DNA of 64,000 nt from Gnetum montanum (taxonomy: Eukaryota; Streptophyta; Gnetopsida; Gnetales; Gnetaceae): positions 228,833 through 292,832 of the forward strand of contig MNCI01025128.1 in assembly GCA_015680685.1 (NCBI GenBank), in the 5' to 3' direction. How positions within the stretch are numbered: the first letter of the stretch is position 1; every line of letters begins with the position of its first letter. Under the pieces are notes generated by a model, which saw only the letters and a list, made by a program, of their open reading frames with translations, made no database searches and was not told the origin of the DNA. Below are positions 10,261 to 21,400 of this stretch, piece after piece. Both the position numbers and the translations under genes were made by a program.

Positions 10261-12741
10261 CATTGAGCTCGATGTCTGGTTCAAAGGGAGCTCTGAAGCC
10301 TTATTTGATAGGAAGACATTTAGAGGTTCAACCGCTTGTGGTTGTAAGGGCTTAGTTGGACTATTGGCTTTGAAGAAAGATCTTTTCTTCATATGGTTGT
10401 TAGAACTAACAATGGGTTGAGGATTTACAACCCTTGTAGCATTGTGTTGCTGTAGTTGAGTAGGGAGTTCCCCTTGCATTGCTGGAGCAGGTGGTAGTGA
10501 AGCTATTGGTGTGAGAGCTACATATGGATTTGAAGGATGGTATGTTTGTGGGTTATCTTCCCTAGGAGAAGGAGTTCGATAATACTCACGGGCTTGGTAG
10601 TGATGTTGTGTTGTAACGTGACTAACAGAGTCACGTGGAGAGATTGGATGCTATATGTAGTAGCCATATGGGTCAGGTTGCCAGTAGGGGTATTGTTGCC
10701 TTGGTGGTGGCATCCCCCATGACTGTGGGTATTGCCACTGTTAATGTTGCTCAACTGGTTGTGGTCGAGTTACACTTGGATAATATGTTGAAGGCTGGTG
10801 GAACTGCCTTAGGTTACCTTGGGGATAAGGTAACCGTCAGGGTGTTTTCCATTTATTTAGTCATGGGTTGAGTGCATACACCCCAGACTCTTGTAGATGT
10901 GAGATTACTGGGAAACATCCCTTAGGATGGTCATATTGGCATATCTCGCATCCACCACCATTTTCTGTGTCTGAATCCACAACCTCTTCTGTGATGGCCA
11001 TTTTACCCTTACCGTTGTTACGTGCATTTTCCACTTCTCTCTTTTTCTGTTTGTCACAGTCACTACCTCTCTCCCTAGACTCTACAATTTTATGAACAGT
11101 TTCAAACCTACTATCTAGGGAGTCCCACATTTGGTCTACCTTTGTCGATACTTCTATTGTTAACTTTTGGAGAGGCAAAGTTTTTCTATTCACCATCTCT
11201 TTGAGTGGTGACTCTTCTTCCTCCTCGGAGGGAAAGATCTCGGTTATATTCTTTTGCACTTTCTCTCTTTCGTAGCTCACCTTCTTCTTTGGCTACTTGC
11301 TCTAGCAATCTATGAATTTGATGAGACCTAAGCTCTGATAACCTTGCTTGGGCATATGTCCTAAGGGTTCTTCTTATTTCATGCCTACGTCCATCCATGA
11401 GATGGTGTAGTTGATCCCACTACGAATAACCATGGCTAGGGCAACGATGTAACAATGCATAATAGAGGCCCATGGTAGCATCCAAGGGTTCATGATTTGT
11501 TTCTGTAGGTTAGATACTCGGGAGTACGTTTGGTAATTATCATTGAACAGTTCTAACATTGTACTCCACCTCTGAATGGATTCCGGTTCTAAGGACTGAT
11601 ACCAACTTTTAGCTTCTTTCACTAGTGTCCTTGGGAACAACTTCAATTTTTGCCATTTATTTTTTATGTTTTTCAAGGCACATGCATCGTGGAATGCTTG
11701 TAAATGATTTTGAGGATTAGAGTTGTATCCCCCTTCAAATTGTGGGATGTTGTTCATGTCTAACCTCTTGATCCTACTATCCTTTTGGTGCCTTGTTGGA
11801 ACTCTTACGGCCTCCATTATATCTAGCATGCTTCTAGTTGCGAGTAGGGGTTCTTCGTGATCAACTTGTTCATAGCGTCTATGATGTCTATGCGGTTCCC
11901 TACTGTCCCTTCTTCTATGTTTTGATTCCTTAGAGTGCCCTCGTCCTCTTTCTAGATTGTCTTGTCGATGTTTTTCACTTTGTTTTCCATTATCCTCACG
12001 ATTGATTTTCCTATGACTGCGTCCAGACACTGAAGGAGAGGGTGAAGGTGATGATGAAGGTGAAGAAGAAGGAGAACCATCGCCATGATGGGGTTTTCTA
12101 CCTTCTCTTTGGTGGTCTCAGCCTCGATCGTGATCACGATCAGAACGTCCGTCCTTATCGTGTGTTTGTGTTCCTTTGTTGAACACTTCATGTTCATGGG
12201 TATTAGAACTAGGGTTGTGAATAGTGGAGTGGAGGTTCTGATACACTACCTCTTGACCATTGTTAAGAGGAGGAACATCATTTCGTGGGGAACCTGTTGA
12301 AGTAGGTTCACCATCCTTAATTTTGCTCAAAACGTGTAGAGTGTCATGAGGCCATTTACCCTTCAAGGATGTGTGGTATCTCTCCTGTCACAAGTCCCTT
12401 TGACATTGCACTTCTGTGGGATGATAGTCCCTTGTGTCATGATCACATGCAACATATTCTGCATATAAAAGCAGCATGCCTATTCGTGTGAGAGCACGAA
12501 GGAGCATGTTAGGGATTGATTAGTCTAAAGGCAACACTATGTTACCCTCCAAGTCTCTCCAACGCAGTTGTTCATCTTGGTGGAGAATAAAGGTGAAGTC
12601 GGGTACATACTCATTAGGATGAGTATATACCACATGAAACTATTGAGGAACTGGCGGATTCTGGTTATGTGGATTATGTCGCCGACTACCTCTTGTGTTA
12701 GTCCTAGGCGGTGAAGTGCTCTTATGTGAAGAAGAAGATAT
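10261..12741 (-). pseudogene. Element A gag
   Basis: The gag structural protein is recognised by collinearity with D and F. From its start, it has a VPQ-stop-F motif, an EYVPDFTFILHQDEQ block, an Arg/His/Ser-rich region with SPSS repeats near 12040-12060, and a capsid-like block (FHDACALKNI, WYQSLEPESIQRW). Later come an EGELRKRE coiled segment, a CEICQYDHPKGCFPV zinc-knuckle-like block near 10920-10960 and a PQ/YP-rich tail. The ATG equivalent to D 28540 reads ATA at 12739-12741. A TAG at 12640-12642 is shared with C and D. Frameshifts lie near 11410 and 11240. Confidence 0.82.
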
Positions 12742-12864
12742 CTTGTCTTGTTCGGTGTGTGATGTACTGTTGTCTTATATTTCTTTGATTAACCCTAAGG
12801 GTTCGTTCGAACGTTCCAACGATATGAATGATTTCCTATGTTCTACGTAGCGCACAAACAACTA

Positions 12865-12885
12865 AGTCCCCGATAGTGGTGCCAA
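12865..12885 (-). other. Primer-binding site of element A (tRNA-Asp type)
   Basis: On the minus strand TTGGCACCACTATCGGGGACT follows the 5' LTR directly. It matches TGGCGCCGTTGCCGGGGA, the complement of the plant tRNA-Asp 3' end, with five differences, mostly at CpG sites. Confidence 0.8.
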
Positions 12886-13694
12886 TGATGAGTGGCGAGG
12901 TACCCCTACACTCAACCATACGAATACGAGCGTTTCACGCGTGATTTGGTTGAACTCCAAGGACTAAGTGCTTACACACCTTAATGAAACACTTAGGGTT
13001 AATCAATCATTGTATTCCCAAACTTACTTGTATTGTCACGGTTGTATGGTTAAGTAAGTTTAAGGTATGTGATTTTTATAGCTTTTATATTTTTTTTATG
13101 TCTTATGCTAATAAAGGAAAGGGAGAGATAACTAAGTGACTAAATTACATTAACTATTCATTAACTAAGTTCTAAATGTTCCTAACACCAGTATTCGTTC
13201 CCACTTACTGTACACATCTTGAACCAGCGCAACGCTGCTGGGATTACCAAACACTAATCGTTACTGGGTTACCAAGCACTACACGCATGCTTGAAATAAT
13301 CATACTGAGTGTATTTAACTAAGGGGACTGAAGGTTAAGAAATATATTAATTATCTAGAAAGGCATTAAACAATAATTAATTACTAATTAGCTTAATCTA
13401 TATGCTACAAGGTTTATCATAAAGTTCATCTTTATTGCCGTACACAAAGTTGTGCTTAGGTACAAATTGCTCGAATAAAGATCCGTTCACTCTATGACTC
13501 CTACTGCGAGCACACAAAAATAATTCTAACTCTGGAATAACAAAACTGCAAGAATTTGGCTAAGGGTCTAAGTCTAACTCCTTGAAACAAAGGGCACCAC
13601 CTCTTATTTATAGAAGATGAGGTAGGACGTGATATTGCGTATGCGATATCGCGTGGCGGATGTGATATCGTGTACGCGATATCATGACTCATCA
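12886..13694 (-). repeat. 5' LTR of element A (809 bp)
   Basis: It starts (minus strand) TGATGAGTCATG next to the duplication CCTAT at 13695-13699 and ends CCACTCATCA at 12886, next to the primer site. It aligns with 3820-4612. Confidence 0.93.
13605..13686 (-). promoter_or_regulatory. U3 palindrome array and TATA box, A 5' LTR
   Basis: Four units related to GCGATATCGC at 13629-13686, then TATAAATA on the minus strand at 13605-13612. This would drive the genomic transcript of A. Some CpGs read TpG or CpA. Confidence 0.6.
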
Positions 13695-13699
13695 CCTAT
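13695..13699. repeat. Target-site duplication of element A (right copy, CCTAT)
   Basis: Exact repeat of 3815-3819, adjoining the outer end of the 5' LTR. Confidence 0.95.
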
Positions 13700-14600
13700 G
13701 AAAAATTATTTTTTAAATATACTCTTATCATATAATGTTTTCATTTTTCTTTTTACAATTTTTTGCTTGTTTAGAGCATGTAGCCTCATTTCATCAAGTT
13801 CATGAACTTGATTAATTCTATAGGCTTGGTTGATGTTTTCATCAAAATTAAGCTACTGGGCTAATCGTAAAGATTGATATTTCAGTTTGACTGGTAATAG
13901 ACATAACTTACCATAAACCAATTAATAAGGTGAATATCCTAAAATTGGTTTATAAGTAATTCTATAAGCCCAAAGTGCATCTTGTAATTTTTTAGACTAA
14001 TCCTTTTGTTTAGTACATATAGTTTTTGTTAATAAATTTAGGATAATTCTATTAGCATTTTCAACTTGGCCATTTGTTTGAGGATGATAAGCAGTAGCTA
14101 TTTTATGTTGGATACCACAAGACTTAAAGAAATTTTCCATTATTATATTTACAAAATGAGTTCCTTGGTCACTAATGATTGCTTGTGAAGCCCCAAAACA
14201 TGTTAAAATATTTTCTTTGAGGAATGCTACAACTACCTTAACATCATTTGTCTGGGTGGCTTTTGCTTTAGCCCATTTGGTAACATAGTCGATATAGACC
14301 AAAATGGATTGACATCTATTAGATGGTGGAAATGGTCCTAAAAAGTCTATACCCCACACATCAAATGGTTTTGTTATTAAAATGGATTTTAAAGGCATCT
14401 CTTGTCTTTTTGTGATGGTCCCCATTTGTTGACATTTATCACACTCTTGCATATACTTATGTGGATATTTAAAAATTGAGGGCCAATTAAATCCACTTTG
14501 AAGGAGTTTGATAGTAGTACATTTGCCACCCTCTAAATTATCATGGCACATTTGTAGAATTTCTTGTTGTTCATTTTAAGCCACACATCTTCTAGCTATG
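13700..14600 (-). pseudogene. Element B integrase (main fragment)
   Basis: The open stretch 13997-14551 (minus, 184 residues) holds an integrase core. A CDKCQ motif near residues 37-41 is the end of the zinc finger. WGIDFLGPFP holds the first catalytic Asp (residue 69), ISDQGTHF the second (128), and GQVENANR the Glu (164). The spacing of the last two is DD35E. The frame continues with several stops to 13700 and resumes at 3819 beyond element A. The core residues are intact although the gene is broken. It differs from the A/C/D integrases, which carry ITPMSNGKAY after the first Asp. Confidence 0.88.
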
Positions 14601-14951
14601 TTATCTTTACATATTTGATAAAGATACAAGCTACTCCAAATGTGTCTAGATATGGTGCATAGGAAAGATTTCTTTTTCTCCTTAGTTCAATTGGTAAGGG
14701 TTTTCATAGTGGCTAGATAGTTGGCTATAACAGCAAATTAAGGATCCCTCTATGTAGAAAAAAGTTGCTCATCAGGAGGTTCATCATGAAAAATTCCTTG
14801 TGTTCGATTCTTATCAGGAGTTTCTAGCTTGGAAAAATTAGCTACTACTACATTTTCCCTACCTCATTTATCTAGAATAACTAGGTCAAATTCTTGGAGT
14901 AATAAACACCATCTCATTATTCTTGCATTTTATATTTTTTTGGTAGCTAAG
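14601..14951 (-). pseudogene. Element B RNase H end and integrase N-terminus
   Basis: After collapsing the CTAAG duplication, the RNase H frame from 24884 resumes here. It contains an LLLQEFDL motif and an ENVVVANFSKL end equivalent to the ENVVADHLSRL end of other copies. The spacer and the start of integrase follow, with a histidine/cysteine region. Several TAG and TGA stops are present. Confidence 0.7.
14947..14951. repeat. Target-site duplication of element C (left copy, CTAAG)
   Basis: CTAAG abuts the LTR start at 14952 and recurs exactly at 24884-24888. Confidence 0.95.
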
Positions 14952-15774
14952 TGATGAGTAGCGAGATATCCCTATGCTCAACCATACGAATATGAGCACA
15001 CACACACGATCTAGTCGAATTCCAAGAACTAAGTGCTTATGCACCTTTACAGAACCTAGGCGGGTTGGTCAATCATTGTCTTCCCAAGCTTACTTGTATA
15101 GTGTGATTGTATGGTCAAGTAACCTTGAGGTATATGATTTTTATATATTTTTATGTTTTATGTCCTAGTGCTACAAAGGGAAAAGTGAACTAATCAAGTA
15201 ACCAATTTAATTTAACTAATTGACTATGCTCTAATTAGTCCTAACACTAGCATTCGTTCCCATTTTTCTGCACATATTCTAAGCCAGTGCAACACTACTG
15301 GGATTACCAAACACTAATCGTTACTGGGTTACCAAGTGTTCCATGCATGCTCGACGTGGTTGTACTAAGTGTGCTTACTTGGGAGAGTTAACAAGGTGAG
15401 AAAGAGAGAGAACATTAATTAACTAAGGGAAGCATTCAATAACTATAAATAACATTAAATAAGCAATTCTAAATACTGCAAGGTTTATCACAAAGTTCGT
15501 TCTTATTTCTGGCCATAAGGTGTGCTTAGGTACACAATGCTTGAATAAAGATCCGTTCGCTTTATGAATCCTACTGCGGGCACTCAGAAATAATTCTAAC
15601 TTTGAGAAGGGAAAAAGGAAAGAGTTTAGGTAAGGGACTAAGATTAATGAACTAACTATTGCCAAACCAAGTGCACCTGCCTCTTATTTATAGGCGACAA
15701 GACAAGCCCGATATTGGATGTTCAATATTGCATGGAAGGCTATGATATTGTGTACGTGATATTGCGGCTCATCA
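14952..15774 (-). repeat. 3' LTR of element C (823 bp)
   Basis: The minus strand starts TGATGAGCCGCA after TGGGGATA and ends at 14952 next to CTAAG. It aligns with 24046-24883. Confidence 0.93.
15685..15767 (-). promoter_or_regulatory. U3 palindrome array and TATA box, C 3' LTR
   Basis: Four degenerate units (AATATC/GATATT cores) at 15708-15767 and TATAAATA (minus) at 15685-15692. Most CpGs of the consensus are lost. Confidence 0.55.
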
Positions 15775-17659
15775 TATCCCCACGACTAAATGAAAATTCG
15801 TCCTTGAGTTCCTTACAAAATATCAGAAAGGTATGGGATTATTGACTGAATGAGAACTGACAGCGACAAGGAATAATAGACTCAAAGTGCCTGGTGAACA
15901 GATTGAAAAACATATTACAACATTGGTGTTCATGCCCTTTGTGGTGAACATTGTACACAGATGACATCCAGACCCTCATTCGATAGCTTGAAGAGAAAGA
16001 AAGAGAGAAAAGAAAATGAGGTGCGTTGCTGCTGATGTTAGAAATGTGCGCTCCATTTTTCATCCATAACCACATGACCAAACTTGTTCCTTGCTTAAAT
16101 GCTCCAGCTCTAGTCCAACCTGAGTGCTTCCTCCTATCCTAGTCCATTGTTCATGTAATCGCCATTTGCACACACAACACGGTCATGAATTAGCAAGGAT
16201 AGATAAGCCACAATGCAGTTGATGCCTTGCCTTGATATAAGGACATTGGCTAGGTTGTGGGTATGGTAGATACTGGATTAGAGGTTTTTAATTGATAAAC
16301 TACCCAAGGTGTAGGGGTGAGATAGGTGATTGAATGGGAAAATTTGTGATAGGGTGCCCACGACTAAGAGCAAACTTTTGGTAGTGATAGGGTGGAAAAA
16401 CTGAAGGAACAATGAAGATGAGGGAAATAACAATGGTAAAGCCAATAAAATAGATTTCATGGATGGGGATGAAATAAGAAATGGTTGATTTCAAAGAATG
16501 TTTAAGGGAAAGATCTTAACAATTGCACCAAACAGGGATGCTAGTGGGTCTTCCCTAAAGCAAGCTCATGCCTTTTATGCCCTAACAGACCCATAAACCA
16601 AAGAGTCTGTAGGCTCTTGGAATGACATATGGAAACAAAGGTTAAGAACTTACCCACATAAATTTACCAAAGACTAACAATGCATCAACCAAGATGTAGA
16701 ATTATCATAAAATCGGTAATGAGGTGGAATATGGGAAGAAATATGGAAGGAGAGGAGGAAATGGAATGGAATCCCAAGAGTAAGGTTGTGTAAGGTCCCT
16801 TGTGTATTATGTGGTTAAGGTGACTAAATAAAATTCATCCCAAGTCCGGACTCACCAACCACATCCAGTGACCTCGCATCAACACATTTGACCAACCCAT
16901 CCTCATGAAGGAATAAGAATGCATCCATCGAGTCACCACCATTCCAAGGAGAGAAAGATAGGAAAGCAGAAAGCAAGAAAGGGCTTTAGGTAGAGAGAAC
17001 CTTCAGGCATGGGTAACATGTCTTTCTAGTGCCATAACCAGTGTTTGCAGTGCATGTTTCTTTGTGATGTCTAAGGGGTGTGCTTTGAATTCCAACTAGT
17101 TTTTTTTTTTTTGCATGAGAACCACACCATGCAAAGACTTATTTAGATTCATTCAACTTCTTGATAGTTGGTCAATATGGGAATGGTAGAATACTCATGA
17201 AAAGCATCCAAGTACCCAAGAGAATAGTCAGCACAAATGTGTCGAATCCCCTTGAAGTCACATCCTTTTCAACCATTGAATCCTTCCTTGGTTTGAAGAA
17301 TACCAAGTCACCAATTCATTAATAAGTTTATTTAAAAAAAGGGACAGTACAATTCCAAAGCTAAGGGAGACCACAGTGTTGAATGGATGAATGGACGATG
17401 TAGACTCATTGCCTGTTTTATCAAAAGAACCATATCTTAGTATCAACATTGAAAATGAAAGGTAAAAACCAAACATTAGCAATCAACATTATTATAGTCC
17501 AACCCACCATCATGAGCACTTATTATATGAAGTAAATCAAACGAAGAAATAGTAAGAATGTGAACGATGGTGTAAAACAAAAATAAGGAAAATTGAAAAG
17601 ATGTGCAAAACAAAAATGTGTAAAAAAAAAATACAAAAAGAGCTGAGGGCTTAGAATGG
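15775..17659 (-). other. Conserved 3' region of element C
   Basis: About 1.88 kb, collinear with the A, D and E 3' regions. The polypurine tract variant AGTCGTGGGGA is at 15777-15787 and a degraded middle copy lies near 16357-16366. The small ORF of A/D/E is frameshifted by one missing base, and both ends of its possible 60-nt intron are lost. No conserved gene is recognised. Confidence 0.6.
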
Positions 17660-18990
17660 TTAGCATTGGTGGCCATCTCCCCCATGACTGAGTTGGAGGG
17701 AGGAGATCCAAAAGAGCAAGTAGGGTTGTCCACCAATAGAGGTAGTATGGATACTAGCTATTCTAGGCTCATGGAAAGTTTTGGTTTGTTAGATGTTGAC
17801 CAACAATTTCTTATCCAGGCTCTTAGGTTTGTAAATCATCATGGCTCCTAAAGGAAAAGTGGCATGAATAATATAAGGTCCTTCCCATAGTGTTTGACAT
17901 TTAGTATGTTGTGGCACGTGTGTGGGGTTCCAATAAAGAACCTTATCTCCTGGTTGATACTTAACTTTTCTAATTTTTAGGTCATGACGTTGTTTATTAA
18001 AAGCCTTGTGCAATTCATTAGATGACAGGGTAACTAATCAATTCTCATCTAGCATATTAAGGTTCATTAACTGCTCTTTTTGTGATAGATTAAGGTTAAG
18101 GTTGAGGTCACATGCCATGGATAGTATACAAAGTTTTGCTTGAATAGGAAGCATTGGGAATTTTCCGTACACTAACTCATAGGGAGAGTAGACTATAGGG
18201 AGTTTCCATGTTGAGCGGTATGCCCAAAGAGCATCATTAAGGTTGATGCTCCAATCTCGCCTATATTTGCTAATGGTTCTTGTTAATATTTTTGTAATCT
18301 CCCTATTGGTTACTTTAGCCTGACCATTCACTTAAGGGTGGTATGGTGTAGTCAATTTATGTTCAACTCCTAAGCATTGCATCAATTTTCAAAAAGTTGC
18401 ACCTGTAAAATATGTGCCACTATCAGAAATAAGTGTACGAGGTACGCCAAACCTGTTAATGATTTGTTGTTGAACAAATTGTGCAGCGGTAGATGATGTA
18501 TAATTCGTAATAGCGGTTGCTTCTGCCCACTTTGTGAAATAGTCAATGACAACAACAATGTAGGCTTTTCCATTGGACATTAGTGTAATAGGCTCCATAA
18601 AATCAATTTTCCATATGTCGAAGGGTTCTAAAGGTTAAATCCATTGTTGTGGATCCTCCATCCTAGCAGTCATTCCCCCATCATGTTGGTAGTGCTCACA
18701 AGATTGGATGAAATGATGAGTGTCCCAGAACAATGTAGGCTACTAATAACTTGTAAGCAAGATTTTAATGGTTGTTTGTCTCCCAACATAATGACCCCCA
18801 TAAGGGCCTTCATGTGCATCTTGGAAAACTCTTAATTGATCTATATCAGGAACACACCATCGAATCAAGCCATCAGGACATACTTTATAAAGTTGTTCGT
18901 TGATTTCCATAAAATACTTGGCTCGGTGAAGAAACTGCTATTTCTTTTTAATGTCAAACTCTTGTGGTGTTTCTTGTGTAAGGAGATAGG
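17660..18990 (-). pseudogene. Element C integrase
   Basis: On the minus strand it has IDFMEPI (first Asp, with the flanking Gly residues changed to Lys and Glu) and ISDSGTYF (second Asp). GQAKVTN has Lys (codon 18314-18316) for the catalytic Glu. The C-terminal region has YWNPTHVP and WEGPY and ends with the SHGGDGH motif and a stop at 17660-17662. It is in the shifted frame created near 19336, with few stops between 18013 and 18598. It is catalytically dead on present sequence. Confidence 0.86.
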
Positions 18991-20730
18991 TAGGAATGCT
19001 ACTATACCAATTTATTTTAATTATTAATTGATTATTTACTACACCTACAAAGAGGTATTCATTAGGAAAGCAATCAGAAAGTGGATATTCATCCTCTCTA
19101 TTGTCCCATCTTAACCGAGATAAATGATCAGCAACAACGTTCTCGGTGCCTTTATGATCTATCATCGTAAGATCGAACTCTTGTAAGATTACGAGCCATC
19201 GTATGATGCGAGGGCTTACCATTGGTTTATTCAATAGGAACCGAATTGCACTATGGTCTATGTGTACAAATACCTTATAGCCCAATACATAGTGCCTGAA
19301 CTTATCTACTGCAAACACCACAACCATTAATTCTTTTCTGTTGTGGTGTAGTTGAGTTGTGCACTAGCAATACTCCTACTTGCATAGTGGATGTAATAAG
19401 GATATTTTTGGTCATCTAACTATGTAAGTACAACTCCTAAAGCATAGTTGGACATGTCAGTCATGATGTGGAATGGTTTGGACCAGTCAAAAGCTTGTAG
19501 AACAGGTGTTTCTACAAGCTTCTATTTTAAAGTTTGAAAAGCTAACTCACATTCTCTGGTCCATTCGAAAGGTACGTCCTTTTTCGTTAGTTCAACCAAT
19601 ACTTTTGCAACCCTTGAAAAGTTCTTTATGAATCTTCTATAATAGCCAGTGTGTTCAAGGAATGATAGGATGTCTTTTATAGTTTTAGGTTGGTGCGTGA
19701 TTCCTTGGATGACTTTAAGCTTTTCGGGGTCTACCTCTATCCCTGTTTGTGAAATGTTATGCCTTAATACTATGCCCTCTTGGACCATTAAATGGCTTTT
19801 TTGCTAATTGAGCCTTAAAATGATTTCAACACACTGCTTTAGTACTTGCTCTAATAAGTCCAAGGCTTGATCAAAGTTTGCTCCATAGGTGGAGAAGTCA
19901 TCCATGAAGACCTCCACACCATTTCCTATTTGCTGCTGGAATACACTTAGAACCAAATGTTGAAACGTTGCAAGAGCATTGCACAAGCCAAACGACATCT
20001 GTTTGTATGAAACTGTCCCCCAAGGACTTGTGAATGTGGTCTTGGCTTGGTCTTCTGGTGCTATTTGGATTTGGTTGTATCCACTGTATCCATCCAGAAA
20101 ACTATAGTGGCGATGCCCTGTAATGGTGTTTAAGACTTGGTTGATGAATGGGAATGGAAAGTGGTCTTTAAATTTTGCCATGTTTAATAGCCTAAAGTCT
20201 ATACACACCCTCCATTTACCTCCCTTTTTGGGCACAATAACTCATGGACTAACCCATTCAGTATCAGTAATGAGGTAGATGAACGCAACTTTTAGAAGTT
20301 GTTCAATTTCTTCTTTAACCACTTGCTTCAGCTTTGGGTTCAATCGCCTCTGTAGTTGTCGTCGAGGCTTCATGGAGGGATCAGTGTAAATCCTATGTTG
20401 GCATATTCTAGGGTCTATTCTAGTTAATTTGGGATATGACCAAGTGAAGGCTTTCAACCATTTGTTCACCATTTTTAGTAGTCTCTCTTTTTGTTGAGGA
20501 GCAAGCCTAGCATTAATGATTACCAGTTTTCCATTTTTAAGAAATGTGTACTCCATACTAGTAGGTAATGGTTTTAACTCTAGGGGCTCTTGCTTAAAGT
20601 TGTCAAGGATTTCCAACTTCCCCCAGTTGATATTTTCAATGTCGAGGCTTGGAAGTTGGTGATGGACTTGTTCTAATGTGTCTATGCTATCAATGTAAGC
20701 GTAAGTCAAACCCTCAGTTGGTTCCATGCA
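18991..20730 (-). pseudogene. Element C reverse transcriptase and RNase H
   Basis: The RT frame has long open stretches (20242-20727, 19804-20235, 19522-19788). They show the DPSMKPRRQLQRRLNPKLKQ entry region, VCIDFRLLNMA, YSFLDGYSGYN, FGLCNA and an intact MDDFSTYG active site near 19890-19905. RNase H lies at about 19060-19480 with HIDHSAIRF and ends DHLSRLRWD. A one-base loss in an A-run near 19336 separates its two halves. ACA-TAG-TTA in RNase H is shared with A and D. This is the least damaged RT of the A/C/D family here. Confidence 0.88.
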
Positions 20731-21400
20731 TATAGTTGAGTTGCTCTCTTGGTCAGCTGTCAGCCACTGGGTGCCTTCCTATCTTGTGGCTATCACATAC
20801 ATGCATCTTTGTATGTTTGTTACTTGTGTACATTGGTTACATGTAGGCAATGTTAAACGTTGTACAAACTAGGACTTCTGCACGCAACCACACCCTGTGT
20901 CATTGTATGCAATGCACAAAACTTTCTTCTTCTCGATCTTTCCAAATGTATTTTCCTTTGATATCTCTAGGGAAAGATCACGTATTCCTAGGCATGTGTC
21001 AATTATGCTTAGCCATGCTCTTCCCATTATGATTGGGAAGTCCCCCTTACAGTTGTTAACTTGAATCACTAAGAAGTTGGTTGGATACGACCATCCATAA
21101 ATAGTGGTAACAATGTAATCCACTAGTCCTAATGGGATAGTGATGGATTGGATGGCTAGCTCTAAATGAATGTTACTCTTTTTTAGTGGAGGTAGGTTCT
21201 AGGCTTTGTACATTTCTTGAGAGATTAAGTTGACACCAGAACCTAAATCCAAAAGAGCTTTATACGGCTCATTCCTAGTGATTTGTAAATATATAAGAGG
21301 ACTCCGAGGATCAAAGAATTTCCTAAGAAGATGACCAGCCTTAATCCAATCGGTAATGACATGTGTGAACATGACCATGTGCATTGAATGTGGCCTTTGG
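20731..21400 (-). pseudogene. Element C aspartic protease
   Basis: LLDLGSGVNLIS (Asp codon at 21247-21249) and FPIIMGRAWLS are visible. The open parts are 21199-21384 and 20869-21123. A TAG follows EMYKA, as in A. It is in the same frame as gag and RT, consistent with a single Gag-Pol polyprotein in this family. Confidence 0.8.

Larger units (their letters stand above)
3820..13694 (-). mobile_element. Element A: complete but decayed LTR retrotransposon (9875 bp)
   Basis: The element has two LTRs (12886-13694 as 5', 3820-4612 as 3'), a tRNA-Asp-type primer site, a gag-pol pseudogene, a conserved 3' region and a polypurine tract, flanked by CCTAT. It is inserted in the integrase of element B in the same orientation. 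By eye the two LTRs differ by roughly 5 percent, mostly transitions, so insertion is old. RT has lost the second catalytic aspartate, integrase has lost its catalytic glutamate, the gag ATG is ATA, and there are several frameshifts. It cannot move on its own. Confidence 0.95.

Noticed and set aside
11952-12300. Overlapping His/Leu- and Ile/Val-rich frames opposite or offset to the gag of A (also 22992-23495 in C)
   Set aside because: Alternative-frame readings of the Arg/Ser/His-rich gag block; the gag frame itself is supported by D and F.
17258-17736. Minus-strand frames in the 3' region of C
   Set aside because: They reflect the conserved nucleotide sequence of the family 3' region; frames differ among A, C, D and E.
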